Notes: generated from the sequence alone by a model not told the origin. A stretch of 64,000 bases of DNA from CAYMGM01 sp964390005 (GCA_964390005.1 CAYMGM010000003.1:62001-126000), one strand, 5' to 3'; counted from the stretch's first letter, positions 1-9,537 are shown. Made by a program: numbers and translations.

Positions 1-1
1 C

Positions 2-1648
2 TGGGTCACGCGCTTCATCCCGCTCGACAAGACCGAGGCGACGAAGGTCCTGACACGCTTACGCCGTCAATGGTTCGCCAAACGCAAATCTGTCACGGCC
101 ATTCTGCGCGAGGTGATGACGAGCGAATCTTCGACGCTTGTGGACAGCGACGCCGACAACAAGGCGCGGGATGCCGATGCGGCCCTTCAGGCCCTTGGCG
201 GCGATCATGTCGGTTTCGGCTATTTCACCGCCAGCGTCACGGTTTGGGATAAGGACTGGCAACAGGCGGAGGACAAGGCCCGCGCGGTCGAGCGTATTAT
301 CAACAATATCGGCTTCACCTGTATCCGCGAAAGCGTGAACGCCGTCGAGGCGTGGCTCGGCAGCCTGCCGGGGCATGTCTATGCCAATATCCGGCAGCCG
401 TTGGTCCACACCTTGAACCTTGCCCATCTCATGCCGCTTTCGGCGCTTTGGGCGGGGCCGGAGCGCAACGCGCATCTCGACGGGCCGCCACTCTTTTACG
501 CCGAAACCTCCGGCTCGACGCCGTTTCGCTTTTCGACCCATGTGGGCGATGTCGGGCATATGCTGGTCGTGGGCCCCACTGGGGCGGGTAAATCCGTCCT
601 TTTGTCCCTGATCGCTCTTCAGTTTCGTCGCTATCAAGGGGCGCAGGTTTATATCTTCGACAAGGGGCGCTCGGCCCGCGCCGCGACCTTGGCCATGGGC
701 GGCGAGCATTACGCCCTCGGCGCGGACGGGGCGCTGTCCTTTCAGCCGCTTCGGAACATCGACGATCCCGCCACGCGCAGTTGGGCTGCCGAATGGATCG
801 GCGGGTTGCTTGCGCATGAGCAGGTTCAATTGACGCCCGATGTCAAGGAAGCCGTCTGGTCGGCGCTCAACAATCTGGCGGGCGCGCCGCCGGAAGAACG
901 CACGCTGACGGGACTTTCTGTCCTTGTTCAGGCCAATCCGCTCAAGGCCGCGCTTCAGCCCTACACGCTGGACGGGCCTTTCGGGCGCTTGCTTGATGCC
1001 GCTGAAGATCGGCTTGCCTTGTCGGATGTGCAATGTTTCGAGACCGAAGACTTGATGCATGAGTCCGGCGCCGTTCTGCCCGTTCTGACCTACCTGTTCC
1101 ACCGGCTTGAGGAACGTTTCGATGGAAGGCCGACCCTGCTCATCCTTGATGAGGCTTGGGTCTATCTCGACAATCCGCTTTTTGCCGCCCGCATCCGGGA
1201 GTGGTTGAAGGTTCTCAGGAAACGCAACGTCTCGGTTCTGTTCGCGACGCAGTCTCTGGCCGACATCGCGGGTTCCTCTATCGCGCCCGCGCTCATCGAA
1301 TCCTGCCCGCAACGTCTCTTCCTGCCCAACGACCGGGCCGTCGAGCCGCAGGCGCGGACGGCCTATGAACGTTTCGGCCTGAACGAGCGGCAAATCGAGC
1401 TGATCGCCCGCGCGACGCCCAAACGGCACTATTACCTGCAATCGCGGCGCGGCAACCGCCTGTTCGAACTCGGTCTCGGCCCCGTGGCGCTGGCCCTCTG
1501 CGGCGCGTCCGATGCCACCGCGCAGAAGCTGATCGACAGTCTTCTTGCGGAACACGGCCCCGAAAACTTCGCAGCCGCGTTCCTGAAGGCGCGAGGCCTC
1601 GATTGGGCCGCCGGGCTTGTGCACGATTTTGGAGGAGGCAAGCCATGA
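2..1648 (+). CDS. trbE: TrbE/VirB4-family conjugation ATPase, 5' end outside window
   Basis: This is the cytoplasmic ATPase that powers the type IV secretion channel. The reading frame is open from the first codon of the window, so the N-terminal part is missing and about 548 codons remain. A Walker A motif GPTGAGKS is encoded near 572-595, and a Walker B motif LLILDEAW near 1136-1159. The motif ATQSLADI that follows is typical of VirB4/TrbE. An internal GTG/ATG pair at 113/116 is not the true start, because homology-like sequence continues upstream. The stop overlaps the trbJ start (ATGA), so the two are translationally coupled. Confidence 0.92.
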   Translation, partial: WVTRFIPLDKTEATKVLTRLRRQWFAKRKSVTAILREVMTSESSTLVDSDADNKARDADAALQALGGDHVGFGYFTASVTVWDKDWQQAEDKARAVERIINNIGFTCIRESVNAVEAWLGSLPGHVYANIRQPLVHTLNLAHLMPLSALWAGPERNAHLDGPPLFYAETSGSTPFRFSTHVGDVGHMLVVGPTGAGKSVLLSLIALQFRRYQGAQVYIFDKGRSARAATLAMGGEHYALGADGALSFQPLRNIDDPATRSWAAEWIGGLLAHEQVQLTPDVKEAVWSALNNLAGAPPEERTLTGLSVLVQANPLKAALQPYTLDGPFGRLLDAAEDRLALSDVQCFETEDLMHESGAVLPVLTYLFHRLEERFDGRPTLLILDEAWVYLDNPLFAARIREWLKVLRKRNVSVLFATQSLADIAGSSIAPALIESCPQRLFLPNDRAVEPQARTAYERFGLNERQIELIARATPKRHYYLQSRRGNRLFELGLGPVALALCGASDATAQKLIDSLLAEHGPENFAAAFLKARGLDWAAGLVHDFGGGKP

Positions 1649-2361
1649 AACGCAGGACATTACGCCTTCTTGTCCTCGCGGCAACGCTTGGGATAGGGCT
1701 GGTCTCCACCCCAGCGCGAGCGCTCATCGTCTATGACCCATCGAACTACAGCCAGAATGTGCTGACGGCGGCACGGGCGCTTGAGCAGATCAATAACCAG
1801 ATCCTCTCGCTCCAAAATCAGGCCGTCATGCTGCAAAACATGGCGCGGAACCTCCAAAGTCTCGATTATTCGTCGCTGGGACAGATGAATGGGGCGTTGA
1901 CCCGCATCGGTGCGCTTATGACGCAGGCCGACGGACTCAGCTACAACCTCGCGCAGTTGGAAAGCCAATGGGAGACGCAATATCCGGACTCTTATGGCGC
2001 GAGCGTTAGCACAAACGACACGGCCGCTGCCGCGCAGCAACGTTGGCACAGCGCCATGAGCGCCTACCGGCAGACGATGCAGGTGCAGGCGCAGATTGTC
2101 GATAACGTCCAGAACGATCAGCCCCTTTTGACCGACCTTGTGAACCAGAGCCAAGGCGCGGCGGGCGCGTTGCAAGCGCAGCAGGCGACAAATCAGCTTT
2201 TGGCCCTTTGCGCCAAGCAACAAATGCAAATTCAGGAACTGATGGCGGCCCAGTACCGCGCCGAGGCCGAAGACGCAGCCCGCAAGGCGCAGGCCGAGGA
2301 AGCGGCGCGCGCGACCACGCAGCGTTTTCTGGGCACCGACACGGCCTATACGGGGGAGTGA
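1645..2361 (+). CDS. trbJ: P-type conjugative transfer protein TrbJ
   Basis: TrbJ is a periplasmic VirB5-like component linked to the pilus tip and entry exclusion. The 238-residue product has a signal peptide of about 26 residues ending in an ARA-type site. A glutamine-rich coiled-coil helical body follows, with a basic and acidic C-terminal helix. The ATG at 1645 is preferred over an upstream start because it follows a strong GGAGGAGG ribosome site and overlaps the trbE stop. Position between trbE and trbL is the canonical trb order. Confidence 0.88.
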   Translation: MKRRTLRLLVLAATLGIGLVSTPARALIVYDPSNYSQNVLTAARALEQINNQILSLQNQAVMLQNMARNLQSLDYSSLGQMNGALTRIGALMTQADGLSYNLAQLESQWETQYPDSYGASVSTNDTAAAAQQRWHSAMSAYRQTMQVQAQIVDNVQNDQPLLTDLVNQSQGAAGALQAQQATNQLLALCAKQQMQIQELMAAQYRAEAEDAARKAQAEEAARATTQRFLGTDTAYTGE

Positions 2362-2367
2362 GGCATC

Positions 2368-3645
2368 ATGAACGACCTTGGCATCATCGACAGTTTCATG
2401 ACGACCTTCAGTCGCTATATCGACAGCGGCTTCGGGCTCCTGTCCGGCGACGTGGCGTTTCTGTCCACCACCCTGATCGGCATCGACATCACGCTGGCCG
2501 GTCTTCTCTGGGCCTTTGGCGGCGAGAACAACGTGATCGCGCGGCTGATCCGGAAAGTCCTTTATGTCGGCGCATTCGCCTTCATTTTGAACAATTTTCA
2601 GAACCTTGCCACCATTGTTTTCAACTCCTTTTCCACTCTGGGGCTCAAGGCCTCCGGCAGCGGGATGAGCGCGGCGGACCTCCTGAAGCCCGGCGTGATC
2701 GCGGGAACGGGCTATCAAGCCGCGCATCCGCTTCTGGTCGAGGTCGGCCATTTGGTCGGGTTTCCGGAAATCTTCAGCAACGCACTGACCGTGTTCGTTT
2801 TGCTGATCGCATGGCTTCTGGTCGTCTTCGCCTTCTTCATTCTGGCGATCCAGCTTTTTATCACGGTTCTGGAGTTCAAGCTCACGACGCTCGCGGGCTT
2901 CGTGCTTGTGCCGTTTGCCCTCTGGAACAAGACAGCCTTTCTGGCCGAGCGGGTTCTGGGGAACGTCATCTCTTCCGGCATCAAGATGATGGTGCTCGCC
3001 GTCGTTGTCGGCATCGGCTCCACGCTGTTTTCAAGCTTCACGGGAAGCCTGCAAGGACAGGATGCCACGCTGGCGGCCGCCATGTCGCAGGTGCTGGGGG
3101 CCTTGACGCTTCTGGGGCTCGGGATCTTCGGCCCCGGCATCGCGGCAGGCCTTGTCTCCGGTGCGCCGCAACTGGGTGCAGGCGCCGCGCTTGGCACCAC
3201 AGGTGCCGCCGTAGGCGCCGTCGCCCTGACAGGGATCACGGCGGTCGGCGCGGCGCGTATGACTGGAGGCGCGACTTTGGGCGCGATCCGCGCTGGAACT
3301 TCTCTGGGATCGGCCGCAACCGCTTCCTATCAAGCCGCGCAGGCCGCTTCGGGCGAAACAGGCGCTTCAGGCGTGGCGGCAGGAATGGGCGGCGTGGCCC
3401 GCGCTGCAGCCTCCTCCATCCGGCAGAGCGTCAGGAGCGGAAAGACTGAGACAGCTACGGACAGCACCACAGGTGAAGCCGCTTCCACACCATCCGAGCC
3501 CGCATTCTCCGCGCCCGACTGGGCCAAACGCCTACGCACCCAGCAAGCCGCGCAGGCCAGTCGTCATGCCGTAAGCCAGGCCATCAAAGATGGCGACAGG
3601 CCGGGGCACGGCGCGACACCATCCCTCCATCAAAAGGAAGATTGA
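2368..3645 (+). CDS. trbL: P-type conjugative transfer protein TrbL
   Basis: TrbL is the polytopic inner-membrane protein of the mating channel (VirB6-like). The 425-residue product has several hydrophobic segments in residues 30-300, followed by a long alanine/glycine-rich stretch and a soluble, charged C-terminal tail. This is the usual TrbL architecture. It begins six bases after the trbJ stop and is followed after three bases by trbF, so it lies within one operon. Confidence 0.9.
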   Translation: MNDLGIIDSFMTTFSRYIDSGFGLLSGDVAFLSTTLIGIDITLAGLLWAFGGENNVIARLIRKVLYVGAFAFILNNFQNLATIVFNSFSTLGLKASGSGMSAADLLKPGVIAGTGYQAAHPLLVEVGHLVGFPEIFSNALTVFVLLIAWLLVVFAFFILAIQLFITVLEFKLTTLAGFVLVPFALWNKTAFLAERVLGNVISSGIKMMVLAVVVGIGSTLFSSFTGSLQGQDATLAAAMSQVLGALTLLGLGIFGPGIAAGLVSGAPQLGAGAALGTTGAAVGAVALTGITAVGAARMTGGATLGAIRAGTSLGSAATASYQAAQAASGETGASGVAAGMGGVARAAASSIRQSVRSGKTETATDSTTGEAASTPSEPAFSAPDWAKRLRTQQAAQASRHAVSQAIKDGDRPGHGATPSLHQKED

Positions 3646-3648
3646 TCC

Positions 3649-4368
3649 ATGTTTTTTAAACGCCCGATCCAACGTTATGGCAGTACGCCGAAACCTGTTA
3701 CGCCTTATCAGAAAGCCGAACAGCTTTGGGATGAACGCATCGGCTCGGCCCGCGTCCAGGCCAAGAACTGGCGGTTCATGGCCTTCGGCTGCTTCGCCCT
3801 GTCTGCTTGTCTCTCGGCGGCGCTTGTCTGGCAGGGAATGCAAAGCCGTGTTGTGCCGTATGTGGTCGAGGTGGACAAGCAGGGCGAAACCCGCGCCGTG
3901 GCGCCCGCGCTTCAGGATTACAAGCCCGCCGATGCGCAGATCGCGTGGTATCTGGCGCAGTTTATCGGTCAGGTGCGCTCGGTTTCGACCGATCCGGTTC
4001 TTGTGCGCAAAAACTGGCTTGGCGCTTACGATTTTGCAGGCGAACGCGCCGCCTTGTTTCTGAACGCCTATGCCCGCAAGGCCGATCCCTTCGGTCAGAT
4101 CGGCACGCGCAGCGCCTCGGTTCAGGTGACCAGCGTGATGCGCGCCTCCGATACGTCCTTTCAGGTCAAATGGATCGAACAGATCTTCGAGCGCGGTTCT
4201 CTGGTCCGCACCGAACGCTGGAGCGCGATCCTCGCCGTCGCCCTTCAGCCGCCGCGCACGGCGGAGCAACTCCGTAAAAACCCGCTCGGCCTTTACGTCA
4301 CGGCCATCGACTGGGCGCGCGAACTCGATCCCGCAACAAATCCTCAAACCAAGGAGTCCGTTCCATGA
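3649..4368 (+). CDS. trbF: Conjugal transfer protein TrbF (VirB8-like)
   Basis: TrbF is a bitopic inner-membrane assembly factor of the mating channel. The 239-residue product has a short cytoplasmic N-terminus containing the TPYQKAEQLWDERIGSARVQ region characteristic of TrbF. One membrane helix lies at about residues 44-62, followed by a periplasmic VirB8-type domain. The gene overlaps the trbG start by four bases, which indicates translational coupling. Confidence 0.9.
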   Translation: MFFKRPIQRYGSTPKPVTPYQKAEQLWDERIGSARVQAKNWRFMAFGCFALSACLSAALVWQGMQSRVVPYVVEVDKQGETRAVAPALQDYKPADAQIAWYLAQFIGQVRSVSTDPVLVRKNWLGAYDFAGERAALFLNAYARKADPFGQIGTRSASVQVTSVMRASDTSFQVKWIEQIFERGSLVRTERWSAILAVALQPPRTAEQLRKNPLGLYVTAIDWARELDPATNPQTKESVP

Positions 4369-5357
4369 GAAAGTTTCTCGTTCTCTCTGTCTCCGCGCTT
4401 GCGCTTGCCGCCTGCGCGGACAAGCCGCCGACAATCGCCTACGACCCGGAGCCTGCAATGGTGGCCCCGGAGCCGCCCAAACCCATCCAGATCGTGGAAG
4501 TCCCGAAGGTTTTGGCGCTGCCCGGCCAGCTTCAGCCGGAACCCGGCAAACGTAAGACGGACACACGCCCACCCATGGAGCGGGTCACGGCGGCGAACAA
4601 GGCGGCCACGCGCGAGCCGACCAAGTTTGGTTATCTCAACGCCATTCAGGTCTATCCCTTTGCCGAGGGCGCGCTCTACCAGCTTTATGCCGCGCCGGAG
4701 CATGTGAGCGACATCGCCTTGCAACCCGGCGAGAAGCTGACCTCCGTTTCCTCCGGCGATACCGTGCGCTGGGTCATCGGCGACACGACAAGCGGCTCGA
4801 CGGACGGCCAGCAGGTTCACGTTCTGGTCAAACCCTTTGCGCCGGATCTCAAGACGAACCTCGTCATCACGACCGACCGGCGGTCCTATCACCTGCAACT
4901 GGAAAGCACGACCAAGACTTTCATGGCCGCGCTGTCTTGGACCTATCCGCAGGATCAGTTAACGGCATTGCGCAGACAGAACGGCGAAGCCGCCGCTGCG
5001 GAACCCGTGGCGACGGGGATTGCGCTTGAGAAGATTCATTTCCGCTACGAGGTCACCGGCGACGATCCGCCATGGAAGCCCGTGCGCGCTTTCGATGACG
5101 GGCAAAAGGTCTATATCGAGTTTCCGCGCCGGATCGATCAGGGTGAAGCGCCGCCGCTCTTTATCGTGGGGCCCAACGGCGACAATGAACTCGTGAACTA
5201 TCGCATGCGCGGCAATTATTACGTCGTGGATCGTCTGTTTGGGGCCGCCGAGCTTCGGCTCGGCACGGATCCGCAGCAGATCGTGCGCATCAACCGCACC
5301 GACGCGCCGGATCAAAAAGAGCAACCCGCACCGCGCAAGAACTGGGGGCGGTCATGA
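4365..5357 (+). CDS. trbG: Conjugal transfer protein TrbG (VirB9-like)
   Basis: TrbG forms part of the outer-membrane core complex with TrbI. The 330-residue product starts with a signal peptide and a lipobox-like LAAC at about residues 14-17, so it is probably lipidated. The two-part VirB9/CagX fold follows, with the KTNLVITTDRRSYHLQL segment typical of the family. It overlaps trbF at its start and trbI at its end by four bases each. Confidence 0.9.
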   Translation: MRKFLVLSVSALALAACADKPPTIAYDPEPAMVAPEPPKPIQIVEVPKVLALPGQLQPEPGKRKTDTRPPMERVTAANKAATREPTKFGYLNAIQVYPFAEGALYQLYAAPEHVSDIALQPGEKLTSVSSGDTVRWVIGDTTSGSTDGQQVHVLVKPFAPDLKTNLVITTDRRSYHLQLESTTKTFMAALSWTYPQDQLTALRRQNGEAAAAEPVATGIALEKIHFRYEVTGDDPPWKPVRAFDDGQKVYIEFPRRIDQGEAPPLFIVGPNGDNELVNYRMRGNYYVVDRLFGAAELRLGTDPQQIVRINRTDAPDQKEQPAPRKNWGRS

Positions 5358-6526
5358 ACGAGAAGATCGACGCGAACAAGCTCGAACTACGCGCGGCCCC
5401 GCCGCACCGCGTGGTGCGGTTTAAAAAAGGTCTTGTGATCGGCCTCACGGCCTTTGGCATCGGCCTTCTCCTCTGCGTGACCATGCTGGCGCTGCGCAAG
5501 CCGTCGTTTCGGGCGCCAACCGAGGCGCAGGAGCTTTATGACACGCAAAAGAAGCCGACCCCCGACGGGCTTGCCGCTCTGCCGGGGGACTATAGCCAGC
5601 TCCCCCCCAAACCCGTTCTGGGGCCGCCCCTACCGGGCGATCTTGGGCGGGCCGTTCTAGCCCATCAACGCGCCGAGGGCATCGGGCATACGCAATCGGA
5701 ACAGGAACAGCGGCTGGCCCAACAGGCCGTGCAAGCGGAAGAATCTGGCGTCTTCTTCCGGATCGAGAGCAAGCCAAGGCAGAACGCGACGGGGGCCTCG
5801 GCGCAACAAGCCGCCGCGACGGTTGCAGAACAGCCGAAAGACGCCCGGTTGGCGCTTGATCCGGATCACGACCAGAACAATCAGCAGCGCAAGCTGGACT
5901 TCGTGAACCAGCGCGATGCGGGCAGCATCTACAATCCGCATGCCCTGCAGACGCCGGCCTCGCCTTATCAAGTCATGGCGGGCAGCCTCATCGCGGCAAG
6001 CCTGATCACGGGTATCAATTCCGACCTGCCGGGGCTTGTGGTCGCGCAGGTCACCGAGAACGTTTACGACACACCGACGGGCCGGACCTTGCTCATCCCG
6101 CAGGGCAGTCGTTTGATCGGCGCCTATGACAGCGTGGTCGCCTATGGCCAATCCCGCGCCTTGCTCGTCTGGCAGCGCATTGTGATGCCGGACGGCTCTT
6201 CCGTCCAGATCGACAATCTGCCCGCGACCGACGCGCAAGGCTATGCCGGGCTCGAGGACGGGGTGGATTATCACACCTGGCAGCTTCTCAAGGGTGTGGC
6301 GCTTTCCACCTTGCTCGGCATCGGCACGCAACTCAGCCTCGGTGGAAACGAAAGCGATCTTGTCCGTGCCATCCGCGAATCCACCCAGCAAAACGTCTCG
6401 CAGGTCGGCCAGCGCATTACCGAAAAGAACATCAACATCCAGCCGACCATCACGATCCGGCCCGGCTGGCCCGTGCGCGTCATCGTGCACAAGGACCTGA
6501 TCCTCAAACCTTATCGTGGGGCCTGA
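5354..6526 (+). CDS. trbI: Conjugal transfer protein TrbI (VirB10-like)
   Basis: TrbI spans the envelope and links the inner-membrane ATPases with the outer-membrane core. The 390-residue product has a short cytoplasmic N-terminus and a single membrane helix at about residues 26-47. A proline/glutamine-rich periplasmic linker follows, then the conserved VirB10/TrbI beta-barrel domain (about 200-390) with the LIPQGSRLIGAYDS motif. It is the last canonical trb gene here. Confidence 0.92.
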   Translation: MNEKIDANKLELRAAPPHRVVRFKKGLVIGLTAFGIGLLLCVTMLALRKPSFRAPTEAQELYDTQKKPTPDGLAALPGDYSQLPPKPVLGPPLPGDLGRAVLAHQRAEGIGHTQSEQEQRLAQQAVQAEESGVFFRIESKPRQNATGASAQQAAATVAEQPKDARLALDPDHDQNNQQRKLDFVNQRDAGSIYNPHALQTPASPYQVMAGSLIAASLITGINSDLPGLVVAQVTENVYDTPTGRTLLIPQGSRLIGAYDSVVAYGQSRALLVWQRIVMPDGSSVQIDNLPATDAQGYAGLEDGVDYHTWQLLKGVALSTLLGIGTQLSLGGNESDLVRAIRESTQQNVSQVGQRITEKNINIQPTITIRPGWPVRVIVHKDLILKPYRGA

Positions 6527-6529
6527 TCC

Positions 6530-6844
6530 ATGCTGAAACTTCCCAAACTGCCCGACCGCACGCCGATCAAGATCACAGTCACCGTGAACGCAGCCCTCAA
6601 TCAAGCGCTTCACGGCTACGCCGCCCTTTATCGCGCGACTTATGGCGAGATGGCCTCCGTGCCCGATCTGATCCCGTTCATGCTGGACTGTTTCCTGAAA
6701 AGCGATCCTGCCTTCGCCAAGGCCTTGAAGGAAGGTTTGCTGGAAAACGAACAGGAAAAGCCCCTCGGGCGCACAGGGCGTAAACGTGGCGAAACCCCCG
6801 CAATCCAGAACGCCCCACCCACATTGCAACCGAAGGAGGCCTGA
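6530..6844 (+). CDS. DUF2274 family protein
   Basis: This small 104-residue cytoplasmic protein belongs to a family found almost exclusively directly after trbI in ICEs and broad-host-range plasmids. The N-terminal segment KLPKLPDRTPIKITVTV is the family hallmark. No enzymatic motif is visible and the function is unknown. It starts three bases after trbI and ends one base before the DUF736 gene, so it belongs to the same operon. Confidence 0.85.
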   Translation: MLKLPKLPDRTPIKITVTVNAALNQALHGYAALYRATYGEMASVPDLIPFMLDCFLKSDPAFAKALKEGLLENEQEKPLGRTGRKRGETPAIQNAPPTLQPKEA

Positions 6845-6845
6845 T

Positions 6846-7163
6846 ATGCAAATCGGCAGCTTCACCTTATCCAAAGACGGCGGTTGGACAGGATGCGTCC
6901 ACACGCTGACCATGGACCGGAAAATCCGCCTTGTTCCCAACGACGACCGCGCGAACGACAAAGCTCCAGCGTTCCGCATCCTCGTCGGAAACTTCCGCAT
7001 CGGCGAGGCCTGGGAGGCCAGAACCACAGGCGAAGCGCCCAAGGCCTATTTGCGCCTGCGCCTCGACGACCCCAGCCTGTCCGAGCCGCTCAACGCCGCG
7101 CTGTTCCCATCCGACGACGGCGCCAAAGCCCAGCTCGTCTGGAACCGACGGAGGGGCGAATGA
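6846..7163 (+). CDS. DUF736 family protein
   Basis: This 105-residue protein of the DUF736 family is a common accessory product of alphaproteobacterial ICEs and plasmids. The family pattern is visible: an IGSF start, the segment YTG-like WTGCVHTLTM in place of the usual form, RPGEAW-like IGEAWEA, and a C-terminal LRLDDPSL. The function is unknown. The start at 6846 follows the DUF2274 stop directly, and its stop overlaps the next start. Confidence 0.85.
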   Translation: MQIGSFTLSKDGGWTGCVHTLTMDRKIRLVPNDDRANDKAPAFRILVGNFRIGEAWEARTTGEAPKAYLRLRLDDPSLSEPLNAALFPSDDGAKAQLVWNRRRGE

Positions 7164-7354
7164 CCGACAAGCTGCATCTCCGCACGCCCGAAGCCGCCGA
7201 CTATCTCGGCCTCAGCGCCTCCACCATGGAAAAAATGCGCCTACGCGGCGACGGACCGAGGTACGCCAAGCTTGGCAGGCTGGTCGTTTACGCCATCGCT
7301 GATCTTGAGGCGTGGGTCGACGCACGGAAGAGAATGTCAACGTCGGAGGAGTGA
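7160..7354 (+). CDS. AlpA/excisionase-type helix-turn-helix protein
   Basis: The 64-residue product is one winged helix-turn-helix domain of the MerR/AlpA excisionase kind (TPEAADYLGLSASTMEKMR, then GPRYAKLGRLVVYAIADLEAWV). Such proteins act as recombination directionality factors or as regulators of integrase and transfer genes. The ATG overlaps the DUF736 stop, which decides the start. It closes the trb operon, and about 250 bp of AT-rich, apparently non-coding DNA follows. Confidence 0.85.
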   Translation: MTDKLHLRTPEAADYLGLSASTMEKMRLRGDGPRYAKLGRLVVYAIADLEAWVDARKRMSTSEE

Positions 7355-7607
7355 AAGTAATCTGATATGAGCCGAACTACACAGGCTTATGGGCGCTATG
7401 GTTAAAAGGCGTTTGAAATATCCAGCGTTTTCGAGCTTCTTCGTTAAAGTAAGGGCATTGTTAAAGAAAAAATAACCAACCCATTGAACAAGCTTGGAAA
7501 TTTGTTTTTCCGGCATTTTTTTGTTAACATGCCTCATACAGGAACGCCATACAACACGATTAATAAATTATTAACGAAACTATTGCTCACCCCCATAGGA
7601 GAACGGT

Positions 7608-8228
7608 ATGTTTGACGCACGGCAGATTTTATCTTCACTTTCCATTTTTCGAGGCCTTATGCCCGCTGCCAACGCGCATAGCTATTCCCCGCCTTTTGAG
7701 GTTGAGCTTTTTGTTCATCCTCGAAAAGAAGAGGAATGCGTGCGCCCTGCCGTCGGAAGAGAAGAAGAAATCCCCTGCCTTAAGGGACAGCATACGTCAG
7801 CTGCCGGGGTTGTGGTTGTCGATGGCCAAGAGGTTAAAGTCGAAGAAACAAAAGATGTTGTTCCTTGGGAGACCCTTTACCTTGTGAACGGAAATATCGT
7901 TGCCGTTCATAATGATTACGATTCAGACACAGAGCAAACGACCTGTGATTTAGGCTTTGCCCGTTACGTCGAAAGCATCCGTGATCGCGGAGGCGATTTC
8001 AGCACATCAAGCACCGTAGGAACGAACAGCCCCGACGGTAGAGTGTTGTACCTGTCTTTACGCGACGAGCAAGCGCTGTATCGTGTCCTTGTCGATGAGA
8101 GACAGAACATCGTCATCCCGCTTTATCCAAAAGCTGAAGGAAACTTTCGTCCAAACCCTAAACATCCCCGCGTAAAAAAACGCAAACCATCTGATATTTC
8201 TGACCTCTTCGCAAAATTGATCCAATAA
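7608..8228 (+). CDS. Unrecognised ICE cargo protein, 206 residues
   Basis: I do not recognise this protein. It is soluble, with no signal peptide or membrane helix, acidic in the first two thirds and basic in the C-terminal 45 residues. The middle third is predicted to be beta-rich from its alternating hydrophobic pattern. The ATG follows a good AGGAGA site after a 250-bp AT-rich region that probably holds its promoter. It lies 25 bases before the next gene, so the two are likely co-transcribed. Base composition is more AT-rich than the trb operon. Confidence 0.6.
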   Translation: MFDARQILSSLSIFRGLMPAANAHSYSPPFEVELFVHPRKEEECVRPAVGREEEIPCLKGQHTSAAGVVVVDGQEVKVEETKDVVPWETLYLVNGNIVAVHNDYDSDTEQTTCDLGFARYVESIRDRGGDFSTSSTVGTNSPDGRVLYLSLRDEQALYRVLVDERQNIVIPLYPKAEGNFRPNPKHPRVKKRKPSDISDLFAKLIQ

Positions 8229-8247
8229 CTCTCGCCGAGCGGGGAAC

Positions 8248-9162
8248 GTGGACATGTTTGCGGGGCGAAAGACAGCGCGCGGGGTTAATGCGCAAATTGA
8301 TCGACGGGTTATAAAATATGGCCCCCGGAAAGCCTTCCGTGTTTGTGGGCGGCTTATGCTCTCATCCGGGCCTCATGAAAAATACCTCGACGATGTCGAA
8401 CCCGGCTTTTCAAAGAACGACATACGAGCAGAGTTTCAAGCGGCTGCTTTTGAAACAACGATTATCGGAAAAACACCCATTGGACGTTATGTCTTCCGAA
8501 AGGACCGTATATATGTCCACTTCGGGAAGCTTTATCCGGGAAAGAAAAACGAAAGAAAGCGACAGAAGGAAACAGAGGCCGTCGAAAGCCACATTTCAAG
8601 ACTTTTTGTATGTTCTTCGAATGGCCACGCCCATACCGCTGTTTGCGGGGCGAACAAGAAGAGAATCTTCTATCGTGTGGAATTGCATGCGCTGGCGGTT
8701 GATATACCGGACCTTATTGATGCGCTTCTGAAAAACGACGACATAACGCATGTCAACGAAGTCCCTGTCGACAAAATCCGTACGCTTTATAACACAGGCA
8801 AGCATGATGCGGCGTATCGCCTGATCTGTTTGAGCGAATTACGGTTGATGGCGCGTTGTGCAAGACGCGCCGAGGAAAAGAGCAAAACGGCTTTGGCACT
8901 TTGGTTCTGGAAAGAGTATGCCGAACGCAAAGAGCTATATCTGTTGGAGCGCAAGGATGCCTGGGGCTCGGATCCAAAAGGGATGCGACCAATCTACAAT
9001 CTTGATGCAAATGCCCGGTTGCTTCGTCGAAACAAGATTCTTGATGGGTTTAAGGCCCGCATACTTGCACGAGCGGCTGCGGCAGGAAAGGCTATCTCCA
9101 AAAGGACTTTCGCGCCTATGACCGTGCGGACAATCCGCGGACAAGCCCTTGCCCTGTTATAA
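8248..9162 (+). CDS. Unrecognised ICE cargo protein, about 300 residues
   Basis: I do not recognise this basic cytoplasmic protein. It is rich in arginine and lysine, with a positively charged central region (about residues 85-110) and C-terminus, which suggests nucleic-acid contact. The second half looks mainly helical. A GTG at 8248 and an ATG at 8254 are both possible starts, and neither has a strong ribosome site. It follows the previous cargo gene closely, so the pair probably works together. Confidence 0.6.
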   Translation: MDMFAGRKTARGVNAQIDRRVIKYGPRKAFRVCGRLMLSSGPHEKYLDDVEPGFSKNDIRAEFQAAAFETTIIGKTPIGRYVFRKDRIYVHFGKLYPGKKNERKRQKETEAVESHISRLFVCSSNGHAHTAVCGANKKRIFYRVELHALAVDIPDLIDALLKNDDITHVNEVPVDKIRTLYNTGKHDAAYRLICLSELRLMARCARRAEEKSKTALALWFWKEYAERKELYLLERKDAWGSDPKGMRPIYNLDANARLLRRNKILDGFKARILARAAAAGKAISKRTFAPMTVRTIRGQALALL

Positions 9163-9297
9163 TCCCGCCTGAGCAACACGCTCTTATGTCTTTAAAGGGG
9201 GTAACGGGATACATCGTCGTAGATAAAGGCCCTAAGCATTTTCTCCGTCTTGCGCGATCATGACCACCACGATCAATCGCTCACACGACGGTGTAAA

Positions 9298-9537
9298 ATG
9301 ATGCAGAACCCAATTGACGAAATCCTGAGCAAAATCGACGACCGCACACGCCTGTTGCGCCTTAAAGAGGTCATAGAAATTGTCGGCATGAAGAGATCGA
9401 CAATCTATGAACACATTCAGGCCTCAAGCTTTCCTCGCCCTATAAATATTGGCCCTCGAGCCGTGGCGTGGTTGAATACAGACATTCAGGCTTGGATAGC
9501 GCAGCGGGTGATGTCCGACGGACCCAAGCGGCTTTGA
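9298..9537 (+). CDS. AlpA-family phage/ICE regulator
   Basis: This small helix-turn-helix protein of the AlpA type has 79 residues from the preferred ATG. The DNA-binding part reads LRLKEVIEIVGMKRSTIYEH, followed by FPRPINIGPRAVAWLNTDIQ and a C-terminal helix. AlpA proteins usually activate or direct the neighbouring integrase. A second ATG directly follows the first, so the start could be three bases later. It faces the integrase gene tail to tail across 49 bases. Confidence 0.85.
   Translation: MMQNPIDEILSKIDDRTRLLRLKEVIEIVGMKRSTIYEHIQASSFPRPINIGPRAVAWLNTDIQAWIAQRVMSDGPKRL

Noticed and set aside
59..1684. Long minus-strand reading frame opposite trbE
   Set aside because: It mirrors the codon pattern of the real trbE gene, has no family features, and lies in GC-rich DNA where antisense frames stay open by chance.
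6491..6504. GGACCTGATC inside trbI, matching 10 bases of the tRNA-Ala 3' end
   Set aside because: Too short and within a conserved trbI coding region; the far attachment site should lie left of the whole trb operon.
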